DNA of 64,000 bases from [Clostridium] polysaccharolyticum (GTDB taxonomy: Bacteria > Bacillota > Clostridia > Lachnospirales > Lachnospiraceae), in assembly GCF_900111595.1 (NCBI RefSeq), contig NZ_FOHN01000015.1, forward strand, positions 1-64,000, read 5' to 3'. The stretch's first letter is position 1. The number at the start of each line of letters is the position of its first letter. Positions 25,029 to 33,732 of this stretch are shown piece by piece. Both the position numbers and the translations under genes were made by a program. Below the pieces are notes generated by a model, which saw only the letters and a list, made by a program, of their open reading frames with translations, was not told the DNA's origin and ran no database searches.

Positions 25029-25193
25029 CTATACAAAAAAGAATTATTGTGTGCGCTGTATAGCTGCAAAAGCGAAAAGGTTATGAAGAATGGTGGAGCA
25101 GTTTTTGGTGTGGAATTTGCAGCAGGTGAAGGTTTTTCTTTCAATCAAGCTGATATCGGCAATGTGTGCAAAGATTGGCCGATAAGAGCATAG
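25029..25193 (+). pseudogene. Relic of a coenzyme F420 hydrogenase/dehydrogenase beta-type Fe-S protein
   Basis: The 635-bp stretch 24819-25452 has no intact gene. Between stops at 25026 and 25191 one frame reads LYKKELLCALYSCKSEKVM then KNGGAVFGVEFAAGEGF, close to the core 'VLKNGGVVFGAAF' of F420 hydrogenase beta-subunit family proteins, which in gut Clostridia are often polysaccharide-cluster Fe-S proteins. The usual SSSGG segment before it is missing, and similar words (GAAAAGGTTATGAAGAA) occur twice, at about 24942 and 25074, hinting at internal duplication or deletion. I regard the region as the decayed remainder of one such gene. Confidence 0.4.
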
Positions 25194-25392
25194 CAGAAGA
25201 AACTGGAAAACGAATTATAATCGGACAGGTATTTCGGGCAAAATATCTTGTCAGGACTGACTGCTTTGGCTGACCTTGTGCAAGTTAGCATAGCGGGGAT
25301 TTCTATATGATATATATAGAAACAGTGAAATATGTTATTAAGAGTAGAATTCTTTGGGTTCTATATTCTTTAATAAAACTTCCTAAAAAAGA

Positions 25393-25440
25393 GAGACTGT
25401 CCATACAGGCTTAGTAAAGCAGGTATGGACAGTCTTTTTG
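25393..25440. terminator. Bidirectional terminator
   Basis: A 12-bp perfect stem (GACTGTCCATAC 25395-25406, partner 25423-25434) with T5 on the right and A6 on the left. It mainly serves the minus-strand flavodoxin-like gene. Confidence 0.85.
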
Positions 25441-25452
25441 ATTAACATTTCA

Positions 25453-26082
25453 TTATTGAATAAAATTAGTCTTTGCCCCGCTTACAGCCACTGGTTTCCC
25501 AATTCCATTCTCTTTTCCAGCCTCAATACACTTTAAAATCCAAGCCATATTCTGGCCTACATTTCTCATTGTCTGAAGTCCTTCAAGGTCTTTTTGCACA
25601 TCCTCTGGACAGCTTCCGTGAACCATATTCCAGTAACTTCCTGAAATAATAGGCATGTTACGGATGCCAAGATATTTATTCAGCTGATCAAGAGTAGCAG
25701 TTGTTCCAGCACGTCTTGCACTAGCCACACAGGCAGCAGGTTTATAGGCTAAATAAGAGCTTCCAGCCAAGAAAAGCCTATCCAGAAAAGCAGTGATAAA
25801 TCCAGATGCTCCAGCAAAATGTACAGGAGAACCGAATACAAATCCATCCGCAGTCTTTAGTTTGTCGATGGCTTCATTTACACAGTCTTCATTATAAGCA
25901 CAGTGATGGTCTTCGTTTTGGGAACAAAGTCCACAGCCTACGCAGCCTCTGACTGCTTTGCTGCCAATCTGGAAAATCTCCGTTTCAATACCTTCCTTTT
26001 CTAAAACATTTGCTATTTCTGTTAAAGCTGTATATGTACATCCATTTGCCTTAGGGCTGCCGTTAAATAATAATACTTTCAT
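25453..26082 (-). CDS. Flavodoxin-fold NAD(P)H oxidoreductase with cysteine cluster
   Basis: A 209-residue FMN-binding protein of the NADPH-dependent reductase group. The phosphate loop is LLFNGSPKANGCTY near residues 4-17, followed by the cysteine cluster CVGCGLCSQNEDHHC at about 47-61 and GSPVHFAGASG at about 86-96. The compact cysteines recall iron-sulfur flavoproteins, so electron transfer to small electrophiles or quinones is likely. The start is the ATG at 26082, eight bases after AAAGGAG; an upstream in-frame ATG at 26100 lies before that site. Confidence 0.85.
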   Translation of the reverse strand: MKVLLFNGSPKANGCTYTALTEIANVLEKEGIETEIFQIGSKAVRGCVGCGLCSQNEDHHCAYNEDCVNEAIDKLKTADGFVFGSPVHFAGASGFITAFLDRLFLAGSSYLAYKPAACVASARRAGTTATLDQLNKYLGIRNMPIISGSYWNMVHGSCPEDVQKDLEGLQTMRNVGQNMAWILKCIEAGKENGIGKPVAVSGAKTNFIQ

Positions 26083-26358
26083 GATAAGTACTCCTTTCAA
26101 AATAATATGAACTTACTATAAGTTATTATACAGGAATCCAAAAAATACGCAAGAAATACGTAAGCATTTGCTTTAATAGCATGCTTAGTATTAAGATTAT
26201 TTTACATATAGACGGAAAGTTTACATATACCATACAATAACAAAAAATGTTTTACCTAGTTTTTACGGATGTAGCAATGCATTTTTTACACAGTTTTTCT
26301 ATGATGGAACTAGTAATACAAATTTAAATAGAAAAGAAAATGTAAGGAGTGTATAAGT

Positions 26359-28131
26359 ATGGACATTTTTGGCGTATTAACTTTAATAGGAGGGCTGGCT
26401 TTATTCCTCTTTGGCATGAATACTATGGGAAATGGTTTAGAAAAAGTTTCAGGTGGAAAACTGGAAAAGATATTAGAAAAGCTGACTTCCAGTCCTGTAA
26501 AAGCAGTTCTGTTAGGTGCAGGTGTTACAGCGGTAATACAGTCGTCCTCTGCTACAACCGTTATGGTAGTTGGTTTTGTAAACTCAGAAATCATGAAACT
26601 GTCACAATCCATTGGCATTATTATGGGGGCTAACATTGGCACTACAGTAACCTCCTGGATTTTGAGCTTGTCAGGAATAGAAAGTGAAAATCTGGTAATA
26701 CAGCTATTAAAACCAACTTCGTTTTCACCAGTGCTTGCAATCATTGGAGTTTTCTTTATCCTGTTTAGCAAGAAAGAAAAGAAAAAGGATATCGGATCTA
26801 TTTTGATTGGCTTTGCCATTCTTATGACGGGGATGGAAATTATGAGTGGTGCAGTAAAACCACTTGCCAATGAACCAGCATTTACAAATCTGTTTATCAA
26901 GTTTGAAAACCCAGTTTTTGGATTAGCAGCTGGAGCTGTTTTAACTGCAATTATACAAAGCTCATCTGCGTCTGTAGGTATCTTACAGGCTTTGTGTAAG
27001 ACAGGAACAGTCACATATGGGGCCGCATTTCCTATTATTATGGGACAGAATATTGGAACTTGTGTTACAGCACTTATTTCTTCAGCTGGTGCTAAGAAAA
27101 ATGCCAAACGTGCCGCATTCATACATTTTTATTTTAATGTAATTGGAACTACAGTATTTATGATGGGATTTTATGCATTGAATGCAGTGATTCATTTTCA
27201 GATTCTGGCTCATGTAGTAAATGGAGCAGCGATTGCTGTAATCCATAGTGCGTTTAATATAGGAGCAACCCTTTTGCTGTTGCCATTTTCCAAAGCATTA
27301 GAGAAACTTGCGTGTGCTACCATACGTGAAACAGAAGAAGAGGCTGGTGAATTTGATTCAATTGCAAAAGAACTAGATTCACGTTTTCTGGATACTCCTG
27401 GTTACGCCGTAAAACAATGCCAGATGGTTACAAGAAGCATGGCAGATTTAGTAGAGAAAAATTTAGAAGAGGCAATGGGGCTTTTGGAACATTACGATCA
27501 GGAGAGGGCAGAACTGGTTACTAAGATGGAAAATCAGGTAGATCACTATGAGGATGTGGTAGGGACTTATCTTATTAAATTAAGCAGTAAAAGCTTGACA
27601 GTAAAGGATAGCCAGGCCATAGCCCAGATGCTTCATTGTATAGGAGATTTTGAACGAATATCCGATCATGCTTCTAATATAATGGAAGCAGCCAGAGAAA
27701 TGCAGGAAAAAAACATTCAGTTTTCAGTGCAAGCCAAGAATGAACTTTCAGTATACCAGAATGCAGTAAAGGATATTGTGAAAATGGCAAAAAAAGCATT
27801 TGTAACAGAAGATCCAGAACTAGCGAAGCAGATTGAACCTTTAGAAGAAACAGTAGATTATTTAAATGTAGAAATAAAGGAACGTCATGTTGCACGTCTG
27901 GGGGAAGGAAAATGTACCATAGAATTAGGCTTTGTGTTTAATGATTTATGCGTAAACTTTGAGCGTATTGCTGACCATTGCTCTAATATTGGACTTTCTG
28001 TTATTCAGGTGCAAAGGAGTAAATTTGATGCTCATGAGTATATTTTCAGATTGAAACATGAGATAGATTCAGAATTCAGAAAACAGTTTGATTTCTATAA
28101 AAGACAGTATACTCTGCCACAAAGTTTATAA
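26359..28131 (+). CDS. Na+/phosphate cotransporter with PhoU domain
   Basis: A 590-residue NptA-type (PNaS) carrier. The membrane part (about 1-320) holds the two inverted substrate motifs, VIQSSSATTVMVVGF at about 53-67 and IIQSSSASVGIL at about 196-207. The C-terminal half (about 340-560) is a PhoU-like helical bundle with repeated E-x-x-x-D patterns (FERISDHASN, FERIADHCSN) that bind metals and sense phosphate. It imports phosphate with sodium. The ATG at 26359 follows AAGGAG. It ends at a strong terminator, so it is transcribed alone. Confidence 0.93.
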   Translation: MDIFGVLTLIGGLALFLFGMNTMGNGLEKVSGGKLEKILEKLTSSPVKAVLLGAGVTAVIQSSSATTVMVVGFVNSEIMKLSQSIGIIMGANIGTTVTSWILSLSGIESENLVIQLLKPTSFSPVLAIIGVFFILFSKKEKKKDIGSILIGFAILMTGMEIMSGAVKPLANEPAFTNLFIKFENPVFGLAAGAVLTAIIQSSSASVGILQALCKTGTVTYGAAFPIIMGQNIGTCVTALISSAGAKKNAKRAAFIHFYFNVIGTTVFMMGFYALNAVIHFQILAHVVNGAAIAVIHSAFNIGATLLLLPFSKALEKLACATIRETEEEAGEFDSIAKELDSRFLDTPGYAVKQCQMVTRSMADLVEKNLEEAMGLLEHYDQERAELVTKMENQVDHYEDVVGTYLIKLSSKSLTVKDSQAIAQMLHCIGDFERISDHASNIMEAAREMQEKNIQFSVQAKNELSVYQNAVKDIVKMAKKAFVTEDPELAKQIEPLEETVDYLNVEIKERHVARLGEGKCTIELGFVFNDLCVNFERIADHCSNIGLSVIQVQRSKFDAHEYIFRLKHEIDSEFRKQFDFYKRQYTLPQSL

Positions 28132-28140
28132 GAAAATCGA

Positions 28141-28179
28141 AAAAAAGTCTCAGCTGCCATGTAGAAAGAGGCTTTTTTC
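28141..28179 (+). terminator. Terminator of the Na/Pi cotransporter gene
   Basis: AAAAAAGTCTC (28141-28151) pairs with GAGGCTTTTTT (28168-28178) with one G-T pair and ends in T6. Confidence 0.75.
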
Positions 28180-28256
28180 ATTGTATTTTTATTTATTTCT
28201 AGGTATAATAGAGAAAAGTAAACTAATTTAGAAAAAGACAAAGGTGAAAGGAATAC

Positions 28257-29024
28257 ATGAGAAATATTAAATTGACCATTGAATATGATGGAAGCCGTTA
28301 CACAGGCTGGAAGCGTCTTGAAAAAGGAGAGGGAATCAATACAATCGAAAGCAAGATTATAAGTGTGATTGAGAAGATGACCAACGAACGCATAGAGCTA
28401 AACTGTGGAAGCAGAACAGAAGTTGGAGTACATGCATATGGACAGGTTGTGAATTTTAAGACCAGTACGAAAATGAAACTTTATGAAATAAAACAGTACT
28501 TTAACCGTTATCTGCCAAGAGACATCGCTGTGATAGAAGTGGAAGAAATGCCAGAACGTTTTCATGCCCAGTTAAATGCAAAGTCCAGAACATATTTGTA
28601 CCGCATTGCAATAGGCGAAGTACAGAGCGTGTTTGAAAGAAAATACACCTATTACTGTTTCCACGACTTAGATGTTGAGAAAATGAAAGAGGCAGCAGCA
28701 CTTTTAATAGGAAAACATGATTTTAGAAAATTTTCAACTGTTAAAAAGACAAAATCTACAGAAAAAGAGATTTATGGAATAGATATCTATAAGGATTTAA
28801 GTGAAATACAGATAACCTTGCAGGCAAATGATTTCTTGCATAATATGGTCCGCTTAATTGTAGGAACGTTAATGGATATTGGTTTAGGGGAAAGGGAAGT
28901 AAGCTGTATCAAAGAGGTACTGGATACGAAATCTTTAGTTAAAGCAAGTGAACCTGCACAGCCTCAAGGACTATTTTTGCAGGAAATCGAATATAATGTA
29001 GATCTATTACGGAATAATTTGTAA
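28257..29024 (+). CDS. TruA-family tRNA pseudouridine synthase paralog with Asp-to-Glu change
   Basis: A 255-residue protein with the whole TruA fold: LTIEYDGSRYTGWKR at the start, FHAQLNAKSRTYLYR in the middle, and FLHNMVRLIVGTLMDIG late. TruA isomerises uridines 38-40 of tRNA anticodon arms, and its catalytic Asp lies in the invariant motif GRTDAGVHA. Here the motif reads SRTEVGVHAYG, with Glu at the catalytic position (about residue 54). No known pseudouridine synthase uses Glu there, so this may be a divergent paralog with lost or altered catalysis, with a standard TruA elsewhere in the genome. The GAAAGG before ATG 28257 is an acceptable ribosome site. Confidence 0.8.
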   Translation: MRNIKLTIEYDGSRYTGWKRLEKGEGINTIESKIISVIEKMTNERIELNCGSRTEVGVHAYGQVVNFKTSTKMKLYEIKQYFNRYLPRDIAVIEVEEMPERFHAQLNAKSRTYLYRIAIGEVQSVFERKYTYYCFHDLDVEKMKEAAALLIGKHDFRKFSTVKKTKSTEKEIYGIDIYKDLSEIQITLQANDFLHNMVRLIVGTLMDIGLGEREVSCIKEVLDTKSLVKASEPAQPQGLFLQEIEYNVDLLRNNL

Positions 29025-29172
29025 ATAACAAGAAAGAAATAGACTAAATTATAAAAAAATTTTACGATAAATCATAAAATCCATTTTCACTAAGCAGGAA
29101 ATGTGATAGAATAAGATGATTCAAAAAAAAGGGGATTAAGAGAGCACGCTTGTGTTAAGAGGGGGTATCTGT

Positions 29173-30081
29173 TTGACTACATTATTTCGGAAGTATAATG
29201 ATAGGGATCAGATGAAAATATGTGAATTTTTTGAAACATTGTATGACTATGATCATTCAGCATATGGCAATCTCAAAGTTATGTGGGAATGTATGCTGCA
29301 GTATCCAAGTTATCCTTTGTTTCATCATGAGGAAAATGGAATATGGGAAGTTGGAGACAGAATTGTAGGTATAGTACATTTGTCTGGGCCTTGGCTTGGC
29401 GAAGTGAATATCGACATACATCCAAATTACGTTGAGCTTTATGAAGAGATGTTATCATATGCGGAAAAACGTTTTGCTGGAACAAACAGAGAAGGAAAGC
29501 GTTATATTCGTACCAGATCTGGAAAAACATTAAGCCAGATGAGTGAAGTGCTTGCCCGTCAGGACTATACTAGATGCGAAGGCGGCAGGCTTTATAAGAG
29601 GGATGTCTCTGCTATGATGGAAACACCGGACTTGGCAAAGCAGTTTCAAGTGAAAACTTTAAGCGAAGTATATGATTTTACGAAACTGAACAGGCTTTTA
29701 TGGAAGGCATTAAATTATGCAGGAGAGCCGCCGGCTTATGATGATGATGTGTATCTGCCCATAAAGCAGGCATGGTTTGATTACCAGAAAGAAATCAGTA
29801 CCGTTATTCTGGCACCAGATGGAAGTTATGCCGGATTCTGTGGCTTGTGGTATGACAAGGATACACAGGCTGCGTATATAGAGCCTCTTGTGAGAGACAG
29901 TTTATATAAGAATCAGGGCATTGGATATGCGTTAATGTATGAAACATTAAAAAGATGCAAAGAACTTAATGTGGAATCGCTGTTTGCTGTTCCTGATGAA
30001 AGTGCCGTTGATTTTTATACAAAAGCAGGGTTTCGGCATAATGTGAATCAAGATTATTGGATAAAAAAGTGGAGTACGTAA
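29173..30081 (+). CDS. GNAT family acetyltransferase
   Basis: A 302-residue protein with a C-terminal GNAT domain: an acetyl-CoA loop in NQGIGYALMYETLKRC (about 253-268) and the FYTKAGFRHN strand-turn near 283-292. The first half (about 1-160) is a divergent second GNAT-like fold (VGIVHLSGPWLGEVNIDIHP). The acetylated substrate is unknown. The best start is TTG 29173, eight bases after AGAGGGGG; a TTG at 29152 has no ribosome site. Between this gene and the next lie about 300 bp with only a weak hairpin (GGGAGT with ACTCCC at about 30089 and 30136) and no gene. Confidence 0.78.
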   Translation: MTTLFRKYNDRDQMKICEFFETLYDYDHSAYGNLKVMWECMLQYPSYPLFHHEENGIWEVGDRIVGIVHLSGPWLGEVNIDIHPNYVELYEEMLSYAEKRFAGTNREGKRYIRTRSGKTLSQMSEVLARQDYTRCEGGRLYKRDVSAMMETPDLAKQFQVKTLSEVYDFTKLNRLLWKALNYAGEPPAYDDDVYLPIKQAWFDYQKEISTVILAPDGSYAGFCGLWYDKDTQAAYIEPLVRDSLYKNQGIGYALMYETLKRCKELNVESLFAVPDESAVDFYTKAGFRHNVNQDYWIKKWST

Positions 30082-30385
30082 GATAAGGGGAGTCGTAGAG
30101 TGATGCCATATTCCTAAGGAGCACATTCTGAACTCCCATTTGTTTTTGGACTAGCAATACTTGAATTTAATTTCTTTCTATGCGTTTTGCATGTTTCAAA
30201 TGTACAGTTTTTTTACAGTTTAAGTCGAAATTTTCAGCAGAAAAAGCTAGCATTTCAAAATATTGTATGTTTTCTTTCGAATAAAGTTCCTTTTTTTATG
30301 ATTCCATGCTAAAATAACTTTAATAAAAAGATTTGAAAAAATAAGGAAATCATTTATCTGATTTTATAAAAAACGGGTGATTAAA

Positions 30386-31315
30386 ATGAACAAAGAAAGA
30401 ATTGCACTATTAATTGATGCCGAGAATATATCCCCTCGGTACGTTGATAAAATTATGAAGGAGATTGTCAAACATGGGAATCTGGCATATAAGCGCATTT
30501 ACCGTGACTGGACAAGTGACTCTGCAATTGGCTGGAAAGATGTAATACTAGAGTATGGGCTGAATCCTGTTCAGCAGTACAGTTATACATCTGGAAAAAA
30601 TGCAACGGATTTTGCAGTGATTATTGAAGCCATGGATATTTTATATACAGGTAATGTGGATATATTCTGTCTTGCTACTAGTGACAGTGATTTTACTAGA
30701 CTGGCGGTGAGGCTGAAAGAAGCTGGAAAACAGGTAATTGGCATGGGAGAAAAGAAAGTGCCGAAACCATTTTCCCTTGCTTGCGACTGTTATGTTTATC
30801 TGGATATGGAGCCAGGCTTTGATGGCGAAAATGACTTGGAATCCGAAGGTGCAAGAATCCCAAAAGAGGAGCTTCGAGAGTTCATGGAAGGGATTATCAG
30901 ACAAAATGATGAGAGACAGAAAACAACTGGAATGGGGCAGATCGGAAGCGAGCTGAAAAAACGTTACCCGGAATTTTCATTAAAAGATTATGACTGCAGA
31001 ACATTGTCCCAGTTTATTGAGCAGTTTGATACGTTAAGCATAAAGAAAGATGGGCATTCTACCTATATAGCGAGAAATAATAAGCTGGAAATCAAAGATA
31101 TCGAAAAGCAGATTCTGGATATTATCAGCCTGCAGGAGAAAGGATACATAGACTTAGGAGAGCTGAATCAGAAACTTAAGCAGCAGAATGAAGAATTTTC
31201 TATTAAGCAGTTTGGTTTTTCTAAGTTTTCTAAGTTTTTACATACTTTTAATAGTATACAGATTTGTGATTTGGAAAATGGACGAAGCAATGTCAGCTGT
31301 CTAAGTAATTCATAA
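30386..31315 (+). CDS. NYN-domain nuclease-like protein with OST-HTH/LOTUS region
   Basis: A 309-residue protein. The N-terminal NYN (PIN-like, LabA/DUF88) domain keeps the acidic metal-binding residues in LLIDAENISP, NATDFAVIIEAMD and ATSDSDFTRL. Two OST-HTH-like regions follow (about 155-225 and 235-305; for example GSELKKRYPEFSLKDYDC and LNQKLKQQNEEFSIKQFG). Together they suggest a metal-dependent RNase guided by RNA-binding domains, a layout common in bacteria but poorly studied. I chose the ATG at 30386 after GGTGA; the GTG at 30377 overlaps that site. It stands 19 bp ahead of cobU, probably by coincidence. Confidence 0.85.
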   Translation: MNKERIALLIDAENISPRYVDKIMKEIVKHGNLAYKRIYRDWTSDSAIGWKDVILEYGLNPVQQYSYTSGKNATDFAVIIEAMDILYTGNVDIFCLATSDSDFTRLAVRLKEAGKQVIGMGEKKVPKPFSLACDCYVYLDMEPGFDGENDLESEGARIPKEELREFMEGIIRQNDERQKTTGMGQIGSELKKRYPEFSLKDYDCRTLSQFIEQFDTLSIKKDGHSTYIARNNKLEIKDIEKQILDIISLQEKGYIDLGELNQKLKQQNEEFSIKQFGFSKFSKFLHTFNSIQICDLENGRSNVSCLSNS

Positions 31316-31334
31316 GCAGATAGAGAGGAAATGT

Positions 31335-31877
31335 ATGTTATATTTAGTAACTGGTGGGAGTGGAAGCGGTAAGTCTGCATATGCAGAGGAACTTGCAGAA
31401 AATTTAAGTACAAAGGAAGAAATGGTTCAGAATATAAGCAGATATTATATTGCAACAATGAAGCCGTATGGTTCTGAAGCTGAGAAGAAAATAGAAAGAC
31501 ATAGGAAGATGCGGAAAGAAAAACAGTTTTCAACAGTGGAATGTTATACGTCCTTGGAAAAAGTAAATGTGCCAGAAGACTGCATTGTGCTTTTGGAATG
31601 CATGTCTAATTTAGTTGCCAACGAGCTGTTTGAGCCAGATGGGGCAAAAGAAAATACGGTTGCTGCCATTTTATCAGCAGTGGACAAGCTTTCTAGCCAG
31701 GTCAAAGCACTGGTGATTGTCACCAATGAGGTTTTTTCAGATGGATTGGATTATGGAATAGAGATGGAACGTTATCTTTCGTATCTGGGAAAGATTAATC
31801 GGGAACTTGCAAAACGTGCAAGCAAGGTAGTGGAAGTTGTATACTCTATTCCAATATATATTAAGGGAGAACGATAG
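31335..31877 (+). CDS. cobU: Adenosylcobinamide kinase / cobinamide-phosphate guanylyltransferase
   Basis: A 180-residue protein with the P-loop TGGSGSGKSAYAEELA at residues 6-21, the guanylylated His in EKKIERHRKMRKEK at about 53-66, VLLECMSNLVANELF and VTNEVFSDGLDYG. It phosphorylates adenosylcobinamide and joins GMP to it in late cobalamin assembly. It is slightly short but complete. cobS begins one base after its stop, and a CobU-CobC fusion follows, making a nucleotide-loop assembly unit. No cobalamin riboswitch is visible upstream. Confidence 0.92.
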   Translation: MLYLVTGGSGSGKSAYAEELAENLSTKEEMVQNISRYYIATMKPYGSEAEKKIERHRKMRKEKQFSTVECYTSLEKVNVPEDCIVLLECMSNLVANELFEPDGAKENTVAAILSAVDKLSSQVKALVIVTNEVFSDGLDYGIEMERYLSYLGKINRELAKRASKVVEVVYSIPIYIKGER

Positions 31878-31878
31878 A

Positions 31879-32640
31879 ATGGACTCATTAATTATTGCAT
31901 TTGCTATGTATTCCAAAATACCTATGCCGAAGGTGGAGTGGACGGAAGAAAATATGAAATACGCCATGTGTTATTTTCCTTGGATTGGTGCAGTGGCTGG
32001 AATTTTATATATGCTAGTTTTTTCTTTTTGGGGGTTTCTTCCTTGCCAAGGTTTATTGAGAAATGTAATATTATGTGTATTGCCAGTGGCTATTACAGGT
32101 GGAATACATGTAGATGGTTTTATAGATACCATAGATGCACTGCATTCTTATGGGACAAAAGAAAAGAAATTAGAAATACTAAAGGACCCTCATGTAGGGG
32201 CCTTTGCAATTATATGGACAATTATTTATTTTGTATGTGTGCTTGGATTTACAGGTGAACTTACAATTGAGAGTGCATGGATTGTTGCAATTGGGTTTGT
32301 GTATTCAAGAGCGTTAAGCGGGTTTGGAGTGGTAACATTGCCTGCTGCAAAAAAAGATGGGCTGCTTGTCCAGTTTTCCAGTACAGCAAAGACCAGAAAA
32401 GTAAGGGCAGTGATGCTTTTCTATATAGTACTCTGCATTGGTGCAATGCTTTTTACGGATCTTGTAATGGGAAGTATCTGCGGGGCAGCAGGCATTTTTA
32501 TTTTCCTGTCTTACAGGAGAATGGCACAAAAAGAATTTGGAGGAATTACGGGAGATTTAGCAGGGTATTTTCTTCAAAGGTGTGAACTTGGTATTTTAAT
32601 GATGGCTATTGTTAGCCAGGTATTTATAAAAACTTTATAG
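31879..32640 (+). CDS. cobS: Adenosylcobinamide-GDP ribazoletransferase (cobalamin synthase)
   Basis: A 253-residue membrane protein with about six hydrophobic helices. Landmarks are FAMYSKIPMP, the catalytic region GGIHVDGFIDTIDALHS with DPHVGAFAI after it, and the late EFGGITGDLAGYFLQ, all typical of CobS. It joins adenosylcobinamide-GDP with alpha-ribazole in the cytoplasmic membrane. The ATG at 31879 is one base after the cobU stop and shares its GGGAG ribosome site. Confidence 0.94.
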   Translation: MDSLIIAFAMYSKIPMPKVEWTEENMKYAMCYFPWIGAVAGILYMLVFSFWGFLPCQGLLRNVILCVLPVAITGGIHVDGFIDTIDALHSYGTKEKKLEILKDPHVGAFAIIWTIIYFVCVLGFTGELTIESAWIVAIGFVYSRALSGFGVVTLPAAKKDGLLVQFSSTAKTRKVRAVMLFYIVLCIGAMLFTDLVMGSICGAAGIFIFLSYRRMAQKEFGGITGDLAGYFLQRCELGILMMAIVSQVFIKTL

Positions 32641-32648
32641 AAAGAGGT

Positions 32649-33638
32649 ATGGATTTGGATTTTATAATTGGTGGCAGTCATCAAGGAAAGCGGGAGTATG
32701 TGGAGAGGAATTATCCTTTCGCCACTGCAGATAGGAAAAGAGTTTTTTGGGGTAAGACAAGCGAACTGGAAAAGCTGGATACGGCACTGGTAATCTATGA
32801 GTTTCATCTATTGATAAAGAGGATGCTTCGGTTAGGACTGGATGCAGGCCAGATCGGAGAGTACGTGTCAAAGATGAATCCTCGTGTGATTGTAGCAGAT
32901 GAGATTGGATATGGACTTGTGCCAGTTGATGCGTTTGAAAGATTATACCGTGAGACTGCAGGAAGGCAGTGCTGTCAGATTGCCACACGTGCCAGCAAAG
33001 TGATACGAATGGTCTGTGGAGTGCCAACTGTCATAAAACAGGAAGGAATTCCTATTTATCTAGTCCGTCATGGAATGACAAAGGGAAATGAAGAAAAACG
33101 ATATGTGGGAACCACAGACGAGTCTCTTTCTAAAAAAGGGCGAACGGAACTTCAGGAACTTGCTAAAAAGTATTCCAGGATAAAACCAGACATTGTTTTG
33201 ACGAGTCCTATGAAACGATGCATAGAGACGGCCAAAATCCTGTTTCCAGGACAGGAGTACCATGTAGTAGAAGATTTTCGGGAGTGTGATTTCGGCAAAT
33301 TTGAATACAAAAACTATAAAGAGCTTTCTAAAGAGGAAGATTACCAGAGATTTATTGATTCCAATGGCATGGCAGGATTTCCAGAGGGAGAACTTCCAGG
33401 ACATTTTCGGGAACGGTGCCAGATGGCATTTGTAAAAGAAATGAAAAAGTGGAGTTCCCGTACGGATATAGGGAGCATTGCTCTGGTTGTCCATGGTGGC
33501 ACTATTATGTCTTTGTTAGACCAGTATAGTCAGCCACACAAAGATTACTTTTCATGGCAGGTACCAAATGGCCAAGGATATGAAGGAAAACTCTTTTTAG
33601 AGGAAATGTGTATCTGTAGTTTGGAAAATATAGGTTAG
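32649..33638 (+). CDS. Fusion of a degenerate CobU domain with a CobC-type phosphatase
   Basis: A 329-residue two-domain protein. Residues 1-135 resemble CobU: the P-loop is altered to IIGGSHQGKREY, and VIVADEIGYGLVPVDAFERL with ATRASKVIRMVCGVP matches the CobU end, but the segment carrying the guanylylated His is missing. Residues 138-329 are a histidine phosphatase with LVRHGMT at about 139-145, ETAKILF and VVHGGTIMSL, matching alpha-ribazole phosphatase CobC. The phosphatase should dephosphorylate alpha-ribazole phosphate or cobalamin phosphate. The CobU half probably no longer transfers GMP and may only bind substrate. It starts eight bases after cobS. Confidence 0.85.
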   Translation: MDLDFIIGGSHQGKREYVERNYPFATADRKRVFWGKTSELEKLDTALVIYEFHLLIKRMLRLGLDAGQIGEYVSKMNPRVIVADEIGYGLVPVDAFERLYRETAGRQCCQIATRASKVIRMVCGVPTVIKQEGIPIYLVRHGMTKGNEEKRYVGTTDESLSKKGRTELQELAKKYSRIKPDIVLTSPMKRCIETAKILFPGQEYHVVEDFRECDFGKFEYKNYKELSKEEDYQRFIDSNGMAGFPEGELPGHFRERCQMAFVKEMKKWSSRTDIGSIALVVHGGTIMSLLDQYSQPHKDYFSWQVPNGQGYEGKLFLEEMCICSLENIG

Positions 33639-33732
33639 GACTGGAAGGACATAAGAAAATAAAGTGTGCTGCTTTCACCAACTTTTTGTTCTGACATAAT
33701 ATGATAGAAAGAGAATTATAAGGTGGTTGTTT

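Noticed and set aside
26310-27122. A 270-codon open frame on the minus strand
   Set aside because: It lies entirely opposite the Na/Pi cotransporter gene, lacks a ribosome site and reads as the mirror of its regular codon pattern.
31100-31335. Search for a cobalamin riboswitch before cobU
   Set aside because: No conserved B12 box or suitable long leader is present; cobU begins 19 bp after the NYN gene.
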